Shown here: piece by piece, positions 16,670 through 25,904 of the stretch | Position numbering within the stretch: the first letter of the stretch is position 1 | Layout of the letters: the number at the start of each line of letters is the position of its first letter | From: Maccoyibacter sp900556645 | GTDB lineage: Bacteria; Bacillota; Clostridia; Lachnospirales; Lachnospiraceae | Length of the DNA: 64,000 nt | Direction: 5' to 3' | NCBI GenBank assembly: GCA_958349535.1 | Contig: CATWDJ010000001.1 | Coordinates: forward strand, 62,001-126,000 | The notes under the pieces: generated by a model | What the model saw: only the letters and a program-made list of their open reading frames with translations | The model's database searches: none | What the model was told of the DNA's origin: nothing | Position numbers and translations under genes: made by a program

Positions 16670-18103
16670 ATGAGATTTGTACAGATTGATAAAGTTGAAA
16701 AAGGAATGATGATTGCAAAATCCATTTATGATTTTGAGACCAGAACACTTCTGAGAGAAGGAAAATTATTAAGTGAGGAAATGATTGACCGGATACGGGA
16801 ACGGGGATATCCGGGAATTTACATAGAGGACGAGCTGTCTAAGGATATTGAAATTCAGGATGCCATTACCACAGAGCTTCGAAATCATGCGGTGGAGACC
16901 TTGGTGGAGCTGGATTTGGAGGAAGCAGTCAATGTGGCTGAGAAGATTGTAGAGCAGTTGATGGAGGCAAAGACCATCTCGTTGGATATGGTGGATTTGC
17001 GTACCTTTGATGATTATACTTATCGCCATTCCGTTAATGTGGCGGTGCTTTCCACAGTTATCGGAATGGGAATGGGTTATGGAAATGATGAGTTGATTGA
17101 CCTTTGTTCAGCAGCTATTTTTCATGATTTAGGAAAATTATCCATTGATAAGGCAATTTTGAATAAATCCGGCAAGCTGACACCGGAGGAAAATGAACTG
17201 TTACGCAGTCATGCACAGCGTTCTTATGATATTTTACGGGAAAAATGGAACATACCGTCCAGAGTAAAGGTGGCGGTATTGAGCCACCATGAAAATGAGG
17301 ACGGAAGCGGCTATCCTAATGGACTCACCGGAGAGACTATCCATCCTTTTGCAAAGATTATTCATGTGGCGGATGTTTATGATGCCCTTTCCAATGAGCG
17401 GGCATATAAGAAAGCCTATTCCTGCTCGGAGTCGTTGGAATACCTGATGGGCGGTTGCGGAACCCTCTTTGATCAGGAAGTGGTAAAAGCCTTTATGGAA
17501 AAGGTGCCGGTTTATCCAAAGGGCGTCAATGTGATATTGTCCGATGGAAGAGAAGCTATTGTGTCGGAAAACCATCTGGGAAATCCTTTGCGTCCTACTG
17601 TCAGATTTTTCAATGGAGCGGAACTGGATTTGAGTTCGCCGAATGCCAGCATGAATGTTACCATCATAAATCAGGCAAATACTCAGACTATCAATGAAGA
17701 GGAAATGATGGAGTTCGAGGAAGAGCGTAAGAGCAGAGCCTATAAGAACATTCTGGTGGTGGATGATATGGTGACCAGTATACGTGCGGTAAAGGCGACA
17801 CTGGATAAATTATATAAAATCACAGCAGTGCGTTCCGGAGAAGAAGCACTGGAATATTTGAAGAAAAACACACCGGATTTGATTTTGATGGACATTTTAA
17901 TGCCGAATATGAACGGAATTGAAACGGTAAAAAGAATACGGACGCAGTTTCCGCAGAATATACCGGTTATTTTCTTGAGCAGTGCGGCAGATACTCAGAC
18001 TATTCTTGCCTGCCGTGATGTCCATGCAGATGACTATATTGTAAAGCCCTTCAAACCGGATTATATGAAGGAACGGGTAGCTATGGTGTTGGGAGAGTTA
18101 TAA
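16670..18103 (+). CDS. HD-GYP c-di-GMP phosphodiesterase with C-terminal receiver domain
   Basis: 477 residues in three parts. An N-terminal DUF3391-like region (1-60) precedes the HD-GYP domain with HD at 152-153, HHE at 206-208 and GSGYP at 212-216, all metal and signature residues of cyclic-di-GMP phosphodiesterases. A C-terminal receiver domain (about 358-477) has the DD pair at 365-366, acceptor D408 in LILMDILMP and K459. Having the receiver at the C-terminus is the reverse of RpfG. The gene's TAA is directly followed by the ATG of a hybrid kinase, so kinase and phosphodiesterase very likely form one phosphorelay. Confidence 0.88.
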   Translation: MRFVQIDKVEKGMMIAKSIYDFETRTLLREGKLLSEEMIDRIRERGYPGIYIEDELSKDIEIQDAITTELRNHAVETLVELDLEEAVNVAEKIVEQLMEAKTISLDMVDLRTFDDYTYRHSVNVAVLSTVIGMGMGYGNDELIDLCSAAIFHDLGKLSIDKAILNKSGKLTPEENELLRSHAQRSYDILREKWNIPSRVKVAVLSHHENEDGSGYPNGLTGETIHPFAKIIHVADVYDALSNERAYKKAYSCSESLEYLMGGCGTLFDQEVVKAFMEKVPVYPKGVNVILSDGREAIVSENHLGNPLRPTVRFFNGAELDLSSPNASMNVTIINQANTQTINEEEMMEFEEERKSRAYKNILVVDDMVTSIRAVKATLDKLYKITAVRSGEEALEYLKKNTPDLILMDILMPNMNGIETVKRIRTQFPQNIPVIFLSSAADTQTILACRDVHADDYIVKPFKPDYMKERVAMVLGEL

Positions 18104-20935
18104 ATGAAGCTGGTTGTTAGTATCAATATTGTGTGCATGATGATTCTAATCATGACAATCTATTTTGTGGCAGGAAAAAGAGAAAGCCGGGAGAAAAAGT
18201 TGATTGTTGCCGCTATGCTGACCTCGTTGGCATATTGTGTGGTGGATTCTTTAAGAGTACAAATGCCTTTTCAGGCGGCACCCAATGGGGTTGTTGCACT
18301 GGAAATCCTGTCTGTACTGTTAATGGGAGTTCTGTTTATCTTCTATTTCCACTATATGCTTTGTGTAACCGGCTATCGAGTTCGAAGAAGTGTGATTGCT
18401 GCCTTCATGTCAGTATATGCTTTGGGAATGGCTTTTTTGCTGACCAGTTCTTATCATCATTTCTTTTATAAAAAATTACAGGTGGTGGAAAAGCCCGGAG
18501 ATAAAATGTTTCTGCAGGTGGAGTTTGGCGTAGGTTTTTATCTCTTTTATTTCCTGATGGTGGTTACAGCCGTGCTGATTATCTGCATGGCATACTGGTA
18601 TTATAAAAAAGCCAGAAAGATAAATGAGGAAGAGCAGGGAAAACGTGTGTGGGTATTGCTTTGTGTAAGTTTTGTACCAAGCTTTATTATCATTCCCTAT
18701 TTTTTTGATTTGAGGTTAAAAACTAATCTTGCCTGTGTGGGAATGGGTGTCACGGGAATTTTCCTGACTTATGCTTTAAATAGATATAATTATATGAATA
18801 TTATCCAAAGTGCCAGGGAGATGGTTGTGGAGAATATGAATCTGGGACTTTTAATTTTTGATAAGGAGTACCATGTTTTAGAAGTCAATCAGTTTATGCG
18901 GGAACGCTTTTATGATGTCTGGAAGATACCGGGGATTGTTTATAAGAGTGAGGAATTAAGGCCCTTATTGGATGGGAAGAAGAATAAGATTGAATGGAAA
19001 GGGAGAATTTACAGTTGTCTGCGAAATGAGGTTTACAGCCAGAGTCATGTGATGATTGGATACGCACTTACTTTGTATGACATTACGGACATGGAAAACA
19101 ATGCCAGAGAATTGAGAAGTATGAAGGAAAAAGCGGAACGGGCAAGTGAGCAGAAAACAAAGTTTCTGGCAAATGTAACCCATGAAATCCGTACACCTTT
19201 GAATACGATTCTGGGTATGAGTGAAATTGCATTGAGAAATAATGCGGCAAAGGATTTGGAGGCTCCCTTAAAGAACATCTATCATGAAGGAAAAAATGTT
19301 ATTGAAATGATAGATACCCTTCTGGATGTTTCCAGAATTGAGTCAGGAGAAATAAAGCTTATCACAGCGAAATATGACATGGAGGAGATTATTTATGATA
19401 TTTCCAACATGGTCTATATGAAAATTGATGAAAAAGATTTGGAATACAAGGTGGAGATAGAACCGAATTTCCCACGTTCTTTTTATGGAGACCGTATGAG
19501 AGTAAAGGAAATTTTCCAGAATCTTTTGGGAAATGCCATCAAATATACGGAGTGCGGAAGAGTCACCTTGAATCTGGGCGGCGAAAAGGAAGAGGACGGA
19601 AGATATAAGATTGTCCTTACCGTAACGGACACCGGTGTGGGAATGAGTGAAAATGATAAAGAGAATATTTTCCAACGTTTTAAGAGGAGTTCCAATCCGA
19701 AAACAGAAAATGTTTTTGGTGTGGGCTTGGGATTGGATATTACCATGAATCTGGTGAAGCTGATGGGCGGAACCATTCAAGTGCAGAGCCGTCTAAATGA
19801 AGGATCCTCTTTTAAGGCTACTTTTTATCAGGAGATTGCCGACAGTGAACCGCTCTGGTTAAAAGAGATGACTAGGGAAAATGCGGTCAATCATGTGGGA
19901 AATGACAGTTTTATGGATGAAATCCATGTGGTATTTCCGGGAGCCCATGTGCTGGTGGTGGATGATATGAGTTCTAATCTGAAGGTGGAACAGGGATTGT
20001 TGCAGCTCTATGGCATTGAACCGGAAATGGCATTAAGCGGAAAAGAGGCATTGGAATTAGTGCAGAGCCGACATTATGATTTGATTTTTATGGATCATCT
20101 GATGCCGGAAATGGATGGAGTAGAAACGTTAGAGAAAATCCGGGAACTGGAAAAGGAAGTACCGGTTATAGCGGTTACAGCCAATGCAACCGTATATACC
20201 AAGGCATTTTATGAGGAAAATGGATTTGACGGCTGTCTGACAAAACCATTGCAGACCGATGAATTGCTAAATGTATTAAAGAAATATATTTCTTCCAGAA
20301 TCCAAAATAAAGAGACTGAAGAATTGGAGGAAAATCTTCCGATCAAGAATCTGATGCCGGAAATTGACTGTGTGGCAGGAATTAAGAATATCGGTGGGAA
20401 TCTGGACAGCTATAACGAATTGTTGGAAGTGTATTACAGAGAGATGGCTCAGATTTTGGAAACCTTGCCGGATTTGGCACAGGAGAGCTTGGAGCAATTC
20501 AAAATCAAGGTGCATGGAATCAAAGGCAGCAGCCGGAATGTGGGAGCAAAGGAGCTGTCCGAAAGAGCTCTTCAACTAGAAGAATGGGCAAAAGAAGGAA
20601 AGCAGAAGGAAGTACTGGATGCTTTGGATGACTTCCTAAAGGAAATGGATGCTGTTATGACCAGAGTGGATACCTACTTAAAGGATACGGTAGAAACTGT
20701 GGAGCGGGACGGAGACTTCTTACCGGAATTGGAGCTCACAAGTGTCTATAAGATTTTACAGGCACTTTCGGAATTCGATATGGATATCGTGGAAGATGAG
20801 ATGAAGGAGTTATACCGCAATCGTTATGCTGATGATACGGAAACAGTGTTGGAAGAATTGAAACGGTATATTGAAGAGCTGGATTATAAGCATGCCACGG
20901 AATTGTTGGAGGATTATCTGAAAAAAATAGGGTAA
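18104..20935 (+). CDS. Hybrid sensor histidine kinase with 7TM input, receiver and HPt domains
   Basis: 943 residues. Residues 5-225 hold about seven membrane helices like the histidine-kinase 7TM input module, then a PAS-like segment (240-330), the dimerisation helix with H360 in NVTHEIRTPLN, an ATPase domain (N474 in QNLLGNAIKYTE; DTGVGMS at 509-515; GVGLGLD at 539-545), a receiver with D664 in LIFMDHLMPEMDG, and an HPt domain with H804 in KVHGIKGSSRNVG. This gives a complete His-Asp-His relay; the C-terminal receiver of the preceding HD-GYP protein is the obvious final acceptor. Zero-base spacing means translational coupling. The ligand is unknown. Confidence 0.88.
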   Translation: MKLVVSINIVCMMILIMTIYFVAGKRESREKKLIVAAMLTSLAYCVVDSLRVQMPFQAAPNGVVALEILSVLLMGVLFIFYFHYMLCVTGYRVRRSVIAAFMSVYALGMAFLLTSSYHHFFYKKLQVVEKPGDKMFLQVEFGVGFYLFYFLMVVTAVLIICMAYWYYKKARKINEEEQGKRVWVLLCVSFVPSFIIIPYFFDLRLKTNLACVGMGVTGIFLTYALNRYNYMNIIQSAREMVVENMNLGLLIFDKEYHVLEVNQFMRERFYDVWKIPGIVYKSEELRPLLDGKKNKIEWKGRIYSCLRNEVYSQSHVMIGYALTLYDITDMENNARELRSMKEKAERASEQKTKFLANVTHEIRTPLNTILGMSEIALRNNAAKDLEAPLKNIYHEGKNVIEMIDTLLDVSRIESGEIKLITAKYDMEEIIYDISNMVYMKIDEKDLEYKVEIEPNFPRSFYGDRMRVKEIFQNLLGNAIKYTECGRVTLNLGGEKEEDGRYKIVLTVTDTGVGMSENDKENIFQRFKRSSNPKTENVFGVGLGLDITMNLVKLMGGTIQVQSRLNEGSSFKATFYQEIADSEPLWLKEMTRENAVNHVGNDSFMDEIHVVFPGAHVLVVDDMSSNLKVEQGLLQLYGIEPEMALSGKEALELVQSRHYDLIFMDHLMPEMDGVETLEKIRELEKEVPVIAVTANATVYTKAFYEENGFDGCLTKPLQTDELLNVLKKYISSRIQNKETEELEENLPIKNLMPEIDCVAGIKNIGGNLDSYNELLEVYYREMAQILETLPDLAQESLEQFKIKVHGIKGSSRNVGAKELSERALQLEEWAKEGKQKEVLDALDDFLKEMDAVMTRVDTYLKDTVETVERDGDFLPELELTSVYKILQALSEFDMDIVEDEMKELYRNRYADDTETVLEELKRYIEELDYKHATELLEDYLKKIG

Positions 20936-20950
20936 TAAAATAGGCAATAA

Positions 20951-20996
20951 AAAAGAGTATATCCCAAGTTTTACACTTAAGGGATATACTCTTTTT
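20951..20996. terminator. Bidirectional terminator between the kinase and the alcohol dehydrogenase
   Basis: A 15-pair perfect stem (20951-20965 with 20981-20995), A-rich before and T-rich after, serving converging genes. Confidence 0.88.
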
Positions 20997-21023
20997 GAAA
21001 TGAAAGGAACTTCGTAAAGTTAT

Positions 21024-22214
21024 TTAGAAATCAATTTCTTCATCATAGAAGCAAGCCTTTAATAATTTTTCCATCTCTTCGTTGGATGGCTGTCTTGGGT
21101 TAGAACCGGTGCAGGCATCAGAGATTGCCAGTTTTGCCACCTCAGGAAGCTTCTCTAAGAATTCCTGCTCGTCGATGATACCGCCCTCATAATCTTTGAT
21201 ACACATTGGAATCTCAAGGGATTTGTTCATAGAACGGATTTCTGCAATTAAAGCATCCACCAATTCTGCGTCGCTGTTACCGGTTAAGCCGATAAATCTG
21301 GCGATTTCGCCATAACGTTTTGCTGCTTCTTCGTTTTTGCTGTTATATTTGATTACTTTTGGCAGATACATGGCATTGGCACATCCGTGAACAATGTGAC
21401 CGCCAGAGAAAGCAGCTCCTGTCTTGTGAGCCATGGAATGAACGATTCCCAGCAAAGCATTGGAGAAGGCCATTCCTGCCAGACACTGTGCATTGTGCAT
21501 AGAATGTCTTGCTTCTTTATCTCCGTCAAAGGAAGCCTTTAAATTGTTGTGAATCATCTTGATGGCATGGAGTGCCAGAGCATCAGTATAATCACAATGA
21601 AGAGTAGAAACATAGGCTTCGATAGCGTGGGTCAAAGCATCCATACCGGTGTGTGCAGTCAGCTTTTTCGGCATAGTCTCAGCCAATTCAGAATCTACAA
21701 TGGCAACATCCGGTGTGATGTTGAAGTCTGCCAGAGGATATTTGATACCCTTATCATAATCGGTGATAACGGAAAATGCGGTTACTTCCGTAGCAGTTCC
21801 CGAGGTAGACGGAATCGCACAAAAATGTGCTTTCTGCCGAAGGGTAGGGAAATTGAATGGAGTAATCAAATCCTCGAAGGTTGTCTCCGGATATTCATAA
21901 AAAGCCCACATCGCTTTTGCAGCATCAATCGGAGAACCGCCGCCCATTGCAACAATCCAGTCAGGCTGGAATTCTCTCATTTTTTCTGCACCCCGCATTA
22001 CGGTATCTACGCTTGGGTCCGGCTCAACATTTTCAAAAAGCTCTACTTCCATACCGGCTTCTTTCAAATAATTTACAGCTTTGTCTAAAAAACCGAAACG
22101 TTTCATAGAACCGCCGCCTACAACAAGAATTGCCTTGCTGCCTTTTAAATTTTTCAGTTCTTCCAAAGAACCTTTTCCGTGATACAAGTCTCTTGGTAAT
22201 GTGAATCGTGCCAT
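21024..22214 (-). CDS. Iron-containing alcohol dehydrogenase
   Basis: 396 residues of the Fe-ADH family (butanol dehydrogenase-like), which reduces aldehydes to alcohols with NAD(P)H. Seen are the nucleotide-binding GGGSMKRFG and MGGGSPIDAAK, the PSTSGTATEVTAF loop, and the metal-site histidines in GMDALTHAIEAYVS, IVHSMAHKTGAAFSGGHIVHG. It is read from its own promoter region that contains a Rex-type operator (22254-22271), so it is probably induced when NADH is high, i.e. during fermentation. Ribosome site TAGGAGG is strong. Which aldehyde it prefers cannot be told. Confidence 0.92.
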   Translation of the reverse strand: MARFTLPRDLYHGKGSLEELKNLKGSKAILVVGGGSMKRFGFLDKAVNYLKEAGMEVELFENVEPDPSVDTVMRGAEKMREFQPDWIVAMGGGSPIDAAKAMWAFYEYPETTFEDLITPFNFPTLRQKAHFCAIPSTSGTATEVTAFSVITDYDKGIKYPLADFNITPDVAIVDSELAETMPKKLTAHTGMDALTHAIEAYVSTLHCDYTDALALHAIKMIHNNLKASFDGDKEARHSMHNAQCLAGMAFSNALLGIVHSMAHKTGAAFSGGHIVHGCANAMYLPKVIKYNSKNEEAAKRYGEIARFIGLTGNSDAELVDALIAEIRSMNKSLEIPMCIKDYEGGIIDEQEFLEKLPEVAKLAISDACTGSNPRQPSNEEMEKLLKACFYDEEIDF

Positions 22215-22253
22215 AATCGGTACCTCCTATAAATGATATACAGTATCAACACC

Positions 22254-22271
22254 TTGTTAAATATATAACAA
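22254..22271 (-). promoter_or_regulatory. Rex operator upstream of the alcohol dehydrogenase
   Basis: TTGTTAAATATATAACAA differs from the Firmicutes Rex consensus (TTGTTAA-N4-TTAACAA) at one position. It lies 40 bases before the dehydrogenase start and overlaps a possible -35 box (TTAACA or TTGTTA on the minus strand). The window also encodes Rex at 53055-53696. Confidence 0.8.
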
Positions 22272-22418
22272 TCTTAACATGAAATATAGAGAAAAACAAG
22301 ATGGTAAATACTGGTTTTTTGTGAAAAATATATAAAATTTATAAAAAAATAGAAAAGATTGTAAAAAGAAGAAGGAAAACGTTATAATCATAGACAGAAT
22401 GAAATCAGGAGGTTACAC

Positions 22419-23183
22419 ATGGGAGAAAAAGTAGAAGTAGAACAGAGTGGGATAACCGGCTCCACCCTCAAAATAATTGCTATGATATCCATGTTGATTG
22501 ATCATATCGGTGCAAGTATTATAGAAAACGGAGTATTGCCAAAGGTGTCCTCTGACAGTGTCATATCGGGGAATGTGGCGGCACTTCACACATATAATGT
22601 CTGGTATGGAGTGGATATGGTCATGCGGTTTATCGGAAGACTGGCATTTCCTATTTTCTGTTTCTTGTTAATTGAGGGCTTCTTACATACCAGAGACTGG
22701 AAAAAATATACACTGCGGCTTTTGGCATTTGGGTTTATTTCAGAAATTCCTTTTGATTTGGCATTTCACAGGCGATTTTTTGATTTTTCCTATCAAAATG
22801 TGTTTTTTACACTGTTGCTGGGAGTGCTGGTAATGGCAGGCATGCAGTATTTTGAAAAAAAATCGGAGCTGTCCATAGCTCTTAATTATTCGGGACAGGC
22901 GGTTGTGGTAATCGTAGGTATGTCAGCGGCATTTTTGATGAGAACGGATTATGGTGCCTTCGGGGTATTTGTCATTGCAGGTCTTTATTTTTTGCGAAAG
23001 CAGGAAGCATGGCAGACCGTATTTGGCTGTGTGGCTTTTTGCTGGGAGTTTACAGCTCCTCTGGCTTTTATTCCTATCCGTATGTACAGCGGGAAAAGGG
23101 GAATGGATTTGAAATATGTCTTTTATGCATTCTATCCGGTACATCTTCTGATTCTGGGATTACTGACAAAATTCTGCTTTTGA
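22419..23183 (+). CDS. TraX-family membrane protein
   Basis: 254 residues with about seven hydrophobic segments. The start is typical of TraX: STLKIIAMISMLIDHIGA, then RFIGRLAFPIFCFLLIEGFLHTRD and RLLAFGFISEIPFDLAF. F-plasmid TraX acetylates pilin, but chromosomal homologues in Firmicutes are separate from conjugation genes and presumably act as membrane O-acyltransferases on unknown substrates. No conjugation genes are near. AGGAGG precedes the ATG. Its stop region overlaps the ilvN promoter, leaving no room for a terminator. Confidence 0.82.
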   Translation: MGEKVEVEQSGITGSTLKIIAMISMLIDHIGASIIENGVLPKVSSDSVISGNVAALHTYNVWYGVDMVMRFIGRLAFPIFCFLLIEGFLHTRDWKKYTLRLLAFGFISEIPFDLAFHRRFFDFSYQNVFFTLLLGVLVMAGMQYFEKKSELSIALNYSGQAVVVIVGMSAAFLMRTDYGAFGVFVIAGLYFLRKQEAWQTVFGCVAFCWEFTAPLAFIPIRMYSGKRGMDLKYVFYAFYPVHLLILGLLTKFCF

Positions 23184-23213
23184 CATTGACAAAACGATTT
23201 AGTATGCTAAAAT
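23180..23213 (+). promoter_or_regulatory. Two overlapping ilvN promoters
   Basis: Tandem TTGACA boxes (23180-23185 and 23186-23191). The first has TATGCT 17 bases on (23203-23208), the second TAAAAT 16 bases on (23208-23213). The first begins inside the last codons of the TraX gene. The leader is only about 40 bases, with no T-box or attenuator. Confidence 0.65.
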
Positions 23214-23253
23214 GTGCTTAGTGTGAAAACGTTGAGAAAAGGAAGATTTTCGA

Positions 23254-23754
23254 ATGAAAAAACAAGTATTATCTATTCTGGTAGAAAATACCGCCGGTGT
23301 AACCAGCCACATTTCCGGTTTGTTTAGCCGAAGAGGATATAACATCGACAGTTTTTCGTCGGGAGTGACTGCGGATCCGAGATTTACGAGGATTACCATT
23401 GTTGCCAGCGGCGATGAACTGGTGTTAGAGCAGATTGAAAAGCAATTGGCGAAGTTGGAGGATGTTTTGGACATCAAGAAGCTGGAGTCGGAGAACTCTG
23501 TTACCAGAGAGCTGATTATGGTCAAAATCCGTGCAAAGGATACAGACCGGCAGGCAATTTTGAATGTCACAGAAATTTTCCATGGCAAGGTTGTGGATGT
23601 TACCCATGATTCCATGGTCATTGAATTAACCGGAAAACAGGGCAAGTTAGATTCGTTTTTGGATTTGTTGCAGGGCTATGAAATCTTGGAGCTTGCAAGA
23701 ACCGGAATTACCGGTCTTACCAGAGGCTGTGACGATGTTACATATTTAGATTAA
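23254..23754 (+). CDS. ilvN: Acetolactate synthase regulatory subunit
   Basis: 166 residues, usual length. The N-terminal ACT domain (QVLSILVENTAGVTSHISGLFSRRGYNIDS, in parts) binds valine for feedback inhibition; the C-terminal domain (about 85-160) contacts the catalytic subunit. The enzyme condenses two pyruvates, or pyruvate and 2-oxobutyrate, in valine/leucine/isoleucine synthesis. The catalytic partner ilvB is not adjacent and not in this window. ilvC follows after 26 bases, so the two are co-transcribed. The ribosome site is modest (AAAAGGAAG). Confidence 0.92.
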   Translation: MKKQVLSILVENTAGVTSHISGLFSRRGYNIDSFSSGVTADPRFTRITIVASGDELVLEQIEKQLAKLEDVLDIKKLESENSVTRELIMVKIRAKDTDRQAILNVTEIFHGKVVDVTHDSMVIELTGKQGKLDSFLDLLQGYEILELARTGITGLTRGCDDVTYLD

Positions 23755-23780
23755 GATTATAATTTTAGGAGGAAATAAAA

Positions 23781-24803
23781 ATGTCAGCAAAAATTTATTA
23801 TCAGGAAGACTGTAACCTTTCACTTTTAGAGGGCAAGACCATTGCCGTAATCGGATACGGAAGTCAGGGTCATGCACATGCATTAAATGCAAAAGAGTCA
23901 GGCTGCAACGTAATCATCGGTTTGTATGAAGGTTCCAAATCATGGGCAAAAGCAGAAGCACAGGGATTTGAAGTATACACAACAGCAGAGGCTGCTAAAA
24001 AAGCAGACATCATCATGATTCTGATTAATGATGAGAAACAGGCAGATATGTATAAAAAAGACATTGAGCCAAACTTAGAGCCGGGCAATATGTTAATGTT
24101 CGCTCATGGATTCAACATTCACTTTGGATGTATCGTACCTCCGAAGGATGTAGATGTTACCATGATTGCACCAAAGGGACCGGGACATACCGTACGTTCC
24201 GAGTATCAGGAAGGAAAAGGTGTTCCTTGTTTAGTAGCTGTTGAGCAGGATGCTACCGGAAAAGCTTTGGATATGGCATTGGCTTATGCATTGGCAATCG
24301 GTGGAGCAAGAGCAGGTGTTCTTGAGACTACTTTCCGTACTGAGACAGAGACCGATTTATTCGGTGAGCAGGCAGTTCTTTGCGGCGGTGTTTGTGCATT
24401 GATGCAGGCAGGTTTTGAGACTCTCTGTGAGGCAGGATATGATCCGAGAAATGCTTACTTCGAGTGTATCCACGAGATGAAGTTAATCGTAGACTTAATC
24501 TATCAGTCAGGATTTGAGGGAATGAGATATTCTATCTCTAACACAGCAGAGTACGGTGATTACATCACAGGACCGAAGATTATCACAGAGGATACCAAGA
24601 AAGCAATGAAACAGGTTCTTTCCGATATTCAGGATGGTTCTTTTGCAAAAGAGTTCTTACTGGATATGTCTGATGCAGGACGTCAGGTACATTTCAAGGC
24701 TATGAGAAAATTAGCTGCAGAGCATCCGGCAGAGGAAGTTGGTAAAGAAATCCGTAAGCTGTATAGCTGGAACAATGAGGATGAGAAGTTAATCAATAAC
24801 TAA
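23781..24803 (+). CDS. ilvC: Ketol-acid reductoisomerase
   Basis: 340 residues, class I length. Converts acetolactate or acetohydroxybutyrate to dihydroxy acids for valine, leucine and isoleucine. The Rossmann motif GYGSQGHAHALN (about 26-37), the APKGPGHTVRSEY loop (about 132-144) and the acidic metal site TETDLFGEQAVL (about 191-202) are all present. The coenzyme loop after beta-2 reads GLYEGSKSW, which fits NADPH preference. A strong AGGAGG site and a strong terminator surround the gene. Confidence 0.96.
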   Translation: MSAKIYYQEDCNLSLLEGKTIAVIGYGSQGHAHALNAKESGCNVIIGLYEGSKSWAKAEAQGFEVYTTAEAAKKADIIMILINDEKQADMYKKDIEPNLEPGNMLMFAHGFNIHFGCIVPPKDVDVTMIAPKGPGHTVRSEYQEGKGVPCLVAVEQDATGKALDMALAYALAIGGARAGVLETTFRTETETDLFGEQAVLCGGVCALMQAGFETLCEAGYDPRNAYFECIHEMKLIVDLIYQSGFEGMRYSISNTAEYGDYITGPKIITEDTKKAMKQVLSDIQDGSFAKEFLLDMSDAGRQVHFKAMRKLAAEHPAEEVGKEIRKLYSWNNEDEKLINN

Positions 24804-24810
24804 GATACAT

Positions 24811-24844
24811 AAAAAAGCGACCGAGTGAAGCGGTCGCTTTTTTT
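24811..24844. terminator. Terminator between ilvC and the LysR gene
   Basis: AAAAAAGCGACCG (24811-24823) pairs with CGGTCGCTTTTTT (24831-24843), loop AGTGAAG. It works in both directions for the converging genes. Confidence 0.92.
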
Positions 24845-24873
24845 GCGATAAAATTCCTGAATCAAAATAAAAC

Positions 24874-25767
24874 TTATGCATACCCCTCGTAGAATGCTAC
24901 AAACTTCTCCAAAGATTCCGATACCTTGACATCCCGGTTGTAGGCAAAACCGATTTCACGTTTGTGGATTGGGATACCCAGCGGAATTTCTACGAGAGTG
25001 CCGTTCTCCAGTTCTTCCCGCACAAATTCTTTTATGACACAGCCCACCCCAAGGCTGACCTTTGCCATTTCGATGACCAAGTCCATGTTGGAAACCTCAA
25101 TAATATCCTGCAAAGAAATGTGGTTTCGCTGGAAATAGTCGTCTATGTACTGACGGGTCATGTTTTCCTTGTCCAGAAGCATCAAAGTGGCATTCTGCAG
25201 AATCTGGTCTTTGCGAATACCCCGGATACTCAGATTGTGGAGATAATTCCGGGTTGCCACGAAGATGTCTTCAATCTCATGCAGACCATAAAAATCAATG
25301 TTTTTCAAAATATAAGGCTTTCCGATAAGTCCCACATCCAGTTTCCCTTCTTCCAAAAGTTTTAAAGTCTGATTGGTAGACTGACAGGAGATGGAAATAT
25401 TGATGTGAGGATATTGCTTAATAAATTCCTTCAGGTAAGGTAGCAGAACGTATTTGCAAAGGGTGGAGCTGACTCCGATGGTCAGATGACCTACACCCAA
25501 TTCGATGGAACGCCGTAGCTTGTCCTCGCCTAAAGTCAAGGTTTCAAAAGCGGATTTTACATGAGTGTAGAGAAGTTCTCCGGCATCCGTTAAGGTTACT
25601 CCACGGGAGCTTCGCTCAAAAAGTCTGGCACCGATGCTTTCCTCCAATTTTTGGATGGATTTGCTAATAGCAGGCTGAGAAATATAGAGTTCCTTTGCCG
25701 CTTTTGAAATGTTTCCGGTGTTGGCTACCGTATAAAAAATCTTATAGGATGATAAATTCTGATTCAT
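24874..25767 (-). CDS. LysR-family regulator, divergent from leuCD
   Basis: 297 residues with the LysR helix-turn-helix at the N-terminus (YTVANTGNISKAAKELYISQPAISKSIQKLEE, in parts) and a two-lobed effector domain from about residue 90. Divergent placement next to leuC, with a symmetrical site between them, is the classic arrangement for a LysR regulator of its neighbour; in Bacilli and Clostridia such proteins can sense isopropylmalate-type intermediates. The effector here is unknown. Ribosome site GGAGG is present before the ATG at 25767. Confidence 0.88.
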   Translation of the reverse strand: MNQNLSSYKIFYTVANTGNISKAAKELYISQPAISKSIQKLEESIGARLFERSSRGVTLTDAGELLYTHVKSAFETLTLGEDKLRRSIELGVGHLTIGVSSTLCKYVLLPYLKEFIKQYPHINISISCQSTNQTLKLLEEGKLDVGLIGKPYILKNIDFYGLHEIEDIFVATRNYLHNLSIRGIRKDQILQNATLMLLDKENMTRQYIDDYFQRNHISLQDIIEVSNMDLVIEMAKVSLGVGCVIKEFVREELENGTLVEIPLGIPIHKREIGFAYNRDVKVSESLEKFVAFYEGYA

Positions 25768-25820
25768 AAACCCTCCATAACAAAAAGTTATAATAAATAT
25801 ATTTAATATGTATTGTTATT

Positions 25821-25839
25821 ATAGCATGAGTTATGCTAT
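25821..25839 (+). promoter_or_regulatory. LysR-type operator between the regulator and leuC
   Basis: Perfect inverted repeat ATAGCAT-GAGTT-ATGCTAT containing the T-N11-A pattern of LysR sites, 66 bases before leuC and 54 before the regulator. An AT-rich partial palindrome (TATAATAA near 25790, TTATTATA near 25817) adjoins it and could be the activation site. Confidence 0.65.
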
Positions 25840-25904
25840 GATAGCAACAATAGATATTATATACGTTTTCACACTAAGAACCAACAATAAAGGAGGATAC
25901 ATTC

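Noticed and set aside
22419..23183. TraX homologue as evidence of a conjugative element
   Set aside because: No other transfer genes are near and chromosomal TraX-like genes are common in Firmicutes.
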